Shown piece by piece: positions 62,101-64,000 of a stretch of 64,000 nucleotides of DNA. The stretch is from Candidatus Nanosynbacter sp. HMT-352 (GTDB lineage Bacteria; Patescibacteriota; Saccharimonadia; Saccharimonadales; Saccharimonadaceae), in the NCBI RefSeq assembly GCF_022819365.1, contig NZ_CP089289.1, positions 310,001-374,000 on the forward strand. Direction: 5' to 3'. Position numbers and translations under genes: made by a program. Below the pieces are notes generated by a model that was not told the origin of the DNA, did no database searches, and worked only from the letters and a program-made list of their open reading frames with translations. Each line of letters starts with the position of its first letter. Within the stretch, counting starts at the first letter, position 1.

Positions 62101-63428
62101 AACGTGTGCTTTAACTGGTCTCTTAATTCAGGAGTCGAGAATGGATATTTTTCATTTGAAGTTAATTGATTTAAGAATGTTGAAATATCATTCTCATGAA
62201 CGAACTTGCCACTTGTGTCTGTTGCAAACATCTCATTCAGCTCAAAAGCATAATCGATATTTTCATCATCCATCTCCATGCCTTTTTCAAGCCGATCAGA
62301 GATAATATCGGACATCTTGTAGGTAAATAACCTCATATCTGGCAAATTGACATGATCACCCGAATCGTCCAGATTTTTCAATTCTTCCTGCTTAGCTTTT
62401 TGCTCATCAATATAAGTCCAGTTGAATATCTGATTATCCTTAAAATGTCCATCCGCTATCGCCTTAAAAGGCGTTCCAGATAAGTGCAGCGTGAACCTGC
62501 GTTTAATTTTTCCAAAAGCTTCATTAGTCCTATCTGTATCAACACCTTCATGAGCCTCATCTATAATTAACAAATCCCAATTAAGATCCGCCACCCATTT
62601 TAATTTATTGTGTGGTCCACCAAAAACTTTACCACCCTTTAAGTCCTGTAGACTTAAGAAAGTTATCTGTTTATCCTCACTTGATGAATTGGCTTTATTG
62701 AGAAAATCATACCTAGACAAAGTTTCACGCTCTTTCAATGAATCCGCAGTCGAAATAAAATAATATCCGTCAATAAATTTATCGAAATCATCAAACCACG
62801 AATTAGCGATTGCTGGACGATTAGTAACTATCAAAACATTCTTAGCATCGAATTTTTTTGCAAAATCGTAAGAAGAGAGAGTTTTACCAAAACGCGGTTT
62901 TGCGTTCCATAAAAATTCCGCTTCTTTATTTGGCGAAGAAAAATCTGTAGTCTGGTGAGATTCTGCATAAGCAAGGGTTTGAGAAACGGCACGTTCTTGC
63001 TCCTTTCTCAACTTATACGGACTTTTCTCGGAAGATCGACTGAATAAATTGCCATTAGCGTAATCATCAAACAATTCTTTAGATTTTTCTGGCGTACCAT
63101 TGAAGTAAAACCACTCTTCACCTAATCCGCCATCGTCCTGTTTTTTACTCTTCTTGATTCCATTCTTTATGTAATATTTGTGAAGATCTTTGTCCTTGAA
63201 GAATTCGTGAGTTGCGTTAGAAAAAGAACTAGCACTCCACAATTTCTCATATCGCAATTTTACAGCCGCAGTCTTAGTCTGTTCTAATATTCGCGAATCA
63301 ACGTCTTTACGTTCTGTATATCCGACTTTTTGCCAACCTTTATTTGCTGGAATATCTGGCAGAGTATAAGAGTATATTTGAGGATAAATCCTCTTTGTGG
63401 TTTTTATTATTTTCTTATCATCATTCAT
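59196..63428 (-). CDS. Restriction-modification protein: GIY-YIG-like nuclease, SF2 helicase, Eco57I-type methylase
   Basis: A 1410-residue multidomain protein. Residues about 15-110 resemble a GIY-YIG nuclease of the T5orf172 type (YSYTLP, GWQKVGYTERKDVDSRI, EEWFYF). A SF2 helicase follows: Walker A KPRFGKT (about 176-183), DEAH (about 290), LSGTPFK, and motif VI QAIFRSQ. The C-terminal third is a DNA adenine methylase with TNQIFTPRIVVNKM, an altered motif I (DLYVKSGLYL) and NPPY near residue 1084, then a more AT-rich, likely target-recognition region. GGAGG precedes the ATG. Together with the 58224 gene it is a restriction-modification-type defence operon. Confidence 0.82.
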   Translation of the reverse strand: MNDDKKIIKTTKRIYPQIYSYTLPDIPANKGWQKVGYTERKDVDSRILEQTKTAAVKLRYEKLWSASSFSNATHEFFKDKDLHKYYIKNGIKKSKKQDDGGLGEEWFYFNGTPEKSKELFDDYANGNLFSRSSEKSPYKLRKEQERAVSQTLAYAESHQTTDFSSPNKEAEFLWNAKPRFGKTLSSYDFAKKFDAKNVLIVTNRPAIANSWFDDFDKFIDGYYFISTADSLKERETLSRYDFLNKANSSSEDKQITFLSLQDLKGGKVFGGPHNKLKWVADLNWDLLIIDEAHEGVDTDRTNEAFGKIKRRFTLHLSGTPFKAIADGHFKDNQIFNWTYIDEQKAKQEELKNLDDSGDHVNLPDMRLFTYKMSDIISDRLEKGMEMDDENIDYAFELNEMFATDTSGKFVHENDISTFLNQLTSNEKYPFSTPELRDQLKHTFWLVGNRVASAKAMEKMLRHHPVFSEYKIVLAAGNGRSSRSDNNSSEDEMKDTAANEKALSRVKKAIKENDRTITLSVGQLTTGVTIKEWSAVLMLSDIKSESLYMQAIFRSQNPYEFIDNNGNLCRKKSAYVFDFSPNRVLKVYDKFANSLLADVARGEATEKIREQNVAELLNYFPVLAEDESGKMIELDAEQVLTFPKAIVAKEVVNRGFVTNLLFVNINNVFNIPSEVIAALNKAPSTSDTDKQTKSEEVQHDPDRKKNRDHRISVNKDKLLGNKVYTSRMQDIVLSAVDSDMEADEIVEKITADCMPEISEILGKYKDFYSPSKAELDSIKNGLREKVKEAAEEFVSGDIADRIAQDKLADSLANIIEKDLPNDTVIHKEEDNYEKEEKSEMDQIRRKLRTFTRAIPSFIMAASTDVDKITLDNIEDTVSDKDFEELFTEKDSEPFTKDDFRKIRGPWTNPETGETFEGFFDRYTFNAAIREFEEKRQEIADYLSPGAKEDIFSYIRPLKTNQIFTPRIVVNKMLDLLEENNPGIFEDPNATFADLYVKSGLYLTEIAKRLNRGLESKIPDKSERVKHILEKQLYGFAPTNIIYNIARKYIYGTFSGIDDSNLKQLDLTDAFKKGETLNMKFTAVVGNPPYQGGQQGASHYALPVYHNFMSAAYAIADKAILITPARFLFNAGQTPKEWNEKMLNDEHLSVLEYYNDGKDIFPNTDIKGGVSITYRDTSKKFGTIKHFTIFPELNSILKKVSSYSVKKNVGDIIYVCSKFNLGALTSDYPEYQNRERRMSSNVLKLKMFNDDRQNISDITIYGVINNKRTIKYIKSEYVDCTAKNITKYKVILPKAEGSGKFGEIVTNPTVIAPQCGYTHTFYGIGAFENEEHAKNVLVYVKTKFARALLSVLKVTQNVNADTWRCVPLQDFTNNSDIDWSKSIEEVDKQLYKKYDLSDKEIAFIEEKVRPME

Positions 63429-63443
63429 AAATATCCTCCGCAG

Positions 63444-63454
63444 TCACTAAGTGA
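63444..63454. promoter_or_regulatory. Possible operator of the R-M operon
   Basis: TCACT-A-AGTGA, an 11-nt dyad between the -10 and the SD of the 59196-63428 gene. Short, so chance is possible. Confidence 0.3.
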
Positions 63455-63469
63455 GTAACCTTTCTGATA

Positions 63470-63475
63470 ATTATA
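63470..63475 (-). promoter_or_regulatory. -10 of the R-M operon
   Basis: Minus strand TATAAT at 63475-63470; about 41 nt before the ATG, with a GGAGG SD in the leader. -35 unclear. Confidence 0.45.
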
Positions 63476-63560
63476 CTATAAAACAGTCGCCAAAAACTTA
63501 GCTGAACGACATAATCTTAATAAAAAATCTGATATGAGTCTAGCATTTTCACTTCACCCA

Positions 63561-63569
63561 TGCTATAAT
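63561..63569 (+). promoter_or_regulatory. Extended -10 of rpmG
   Basis: TGC-TATAAT (TATAAT 63564-63569); leader of about 30 nt. Confidence 0.5.
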
Positions 63570-63606
63570 TAGTCAAGACGTTTTATAAAATCTAACGAGT
63601 AAAGAG

Positions 63607-63825
63607 ATGGCAAAGAAGAATACGAAACGAAAGCTGATTGGTTTGGTGAGTAACTTGAGCAACCACCGAACTTACTATACTACTGTTAACACCCAGAACC
63701 GCACCACAAAAGGTCAGGGTAAATTGACACTACGTAAGTACGACCCAATTGCAAAGCAGCACGCTACTTACACCGAGACTAAGAAAAACCTTGGTCGTAA
63801 CGAAGTTAAAGCTCGTAAAAGCTAA
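63607..63825 (+). CDS. rpmG: 50S ribosomal protein L33, zinc-free form
   Basis: bL33 near the E site. The 72 residues contain the conserved LIGLVSNLSNHRTYYTT and KLTLRKYDPIAKQHATYTE. No cysteine is present, so it is the C-minus form. It is about 15-20 residues longer than the usual L33, with a Lys/Arg-rich C-terminal extension (KKNLGRNEVKARKS). Monocistronic, with its own terminator. Confidence 0.92.
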   Translation: MAKKNTKRKLIGLVSNLSNHRTYYTTVNTQNRTTKGQGKLTLRKYDPIAKQHATYTETKKNLGRNEVKARKS

Positions 63826-63843
63826 TTTAACAGGATTATGCAG

Positions 63844-63873
63844 AAACTCCCTCGCGTTCAGAGGGAGTTTTTA
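63844..63873 (+). terminator. Terminator of rpmG, between convergent genes
   Basis: AAACTCCCTC, loop, GAGGGAGTTT, then T-rich tail. It could also serve the minus-strand gene ending at 63892. Confidence 0.85.
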
Positions 63874-63891
63874 TTTGGCAATAATGTCTGA

Positions 63892-64000
63892 CTATTTCCT
63901 CAATCGAGACTTCATATCACGAATGGTATTCATATAGTAAAGAAAAGCGTCGTATGGCGAATCATACGGACTAAAATAAGCGTGGACATCGCCGTCGGTA
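63892..64000 (-). CDS. C-terminal end of an unidentified gene
   Basis: A minus-strand frame enters from the right edge and ends in TAG at 63894-63892. The 36 visible residues (DVHAYFSPYDSPYDAFLYY, then MNTIRDMKSRLRK) look like a real protein end: no stop, ordinary composition, and a terminator just beyond. Family not recognised; the rest lies outside the window. Confidence 0.55.
   Translation of the reverse strand, partial: TDGDVHAYFSPYDSPYDAFLYYMNTIRDMKSRLRK

Overview
The window looks like part of a small, streamlined genome of Candidatus Saccharibacteria (TM7, within the Patescibacteria/CPR). The reasons are the character of the proteins, very short intergenic gaps, low-to-moderate GC, ribosomal protein operons that lack rpmD (uL30) between rpsE and rplO, cysteine-free forms of S14, S4, L33 and L36, and TGA used as a normal stop. 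The assignment rests on recognition by eye, not on a database search.

Layout. Positions 1-4094: the end of clpP, then a deoxynucleotide cluster (thyA, folA, dcd, a HIT protein, tmk) that makes dTTP from cytosine deoxynucleotides. 4104-11490: rpoB-rpoC. 11493-13036: an alpha/beta-hydrolase-like protein and a MazG-like pyrophosphohydrolase. 13145-19526: rpsL-rpsG, a YajQ-family protein, a large membrane-anchored serine protease, and fusA. 19545-26974: an HD-domain protein, a ThrE-type exporter, a small membrane protein, a eukaryotic-type glycogen branching enzyme, an unknown 560-residue acidic protein, and tgt. 26979-29815: tuf, ldh, rpsJ. 30636-37500: the S10/spc ribosomal operon from rplC to rpsH. 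37523-42153: a 4.7-kb island inside the spc operon holding an ABC-F ATPase, an XRE-type HTH remnant, a uracil-DNA-glycosylase/Nudix fusion, rdgB and an M16-like protein. 42164-46622: rplF-rplR-rpsE-rplO, an OmpA-like membrane protein and secY. 47269-51374: infA-rpmJ-rpsM-rpsK-rpsD-rpoA-rplQ-rplM-rpsI. 51379-57474: a hydrolase, a CYTH protein, a second Ham1-like protein, trpS, an RluA-type pseudouridine synthase, a delta-prime-like clamp-loader protein and a TPR protein. 57479-58226: three tRNA genes (Thr-UGU, Tyr-GUA, Thr-GGU) and a small membrane protein. 58224-63475: a two-gene restriction-modification-type system beside tRNA-Thr. 63561-64000: rpmG and the end of an unidentified gene.

The most notable observations are these. 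EF-G has changed both guanine-recognition motifs: the G4 motif reads NKIN and the G5 region reads TGGDG. RNA polymerase beta-prime has lost all eight cysteines of its two zinc sites with no change in local length. At least a dozen genes have a -10 hexamer 6-10 nt before the start codon and no Shine-Dalgarno sequence, which suggests leaderless transcripts alongside SD-led ribosomal operons. The spc operon is interrupted by an island rich in nucleotide-pool and DNA-repair functions, including a glycosylase-Nudix fusion whose expected catalytic Asn is Ser. The two-gene R-M system combines GIY-YIG-like nuclease, SF2 helicase and methylase modules.
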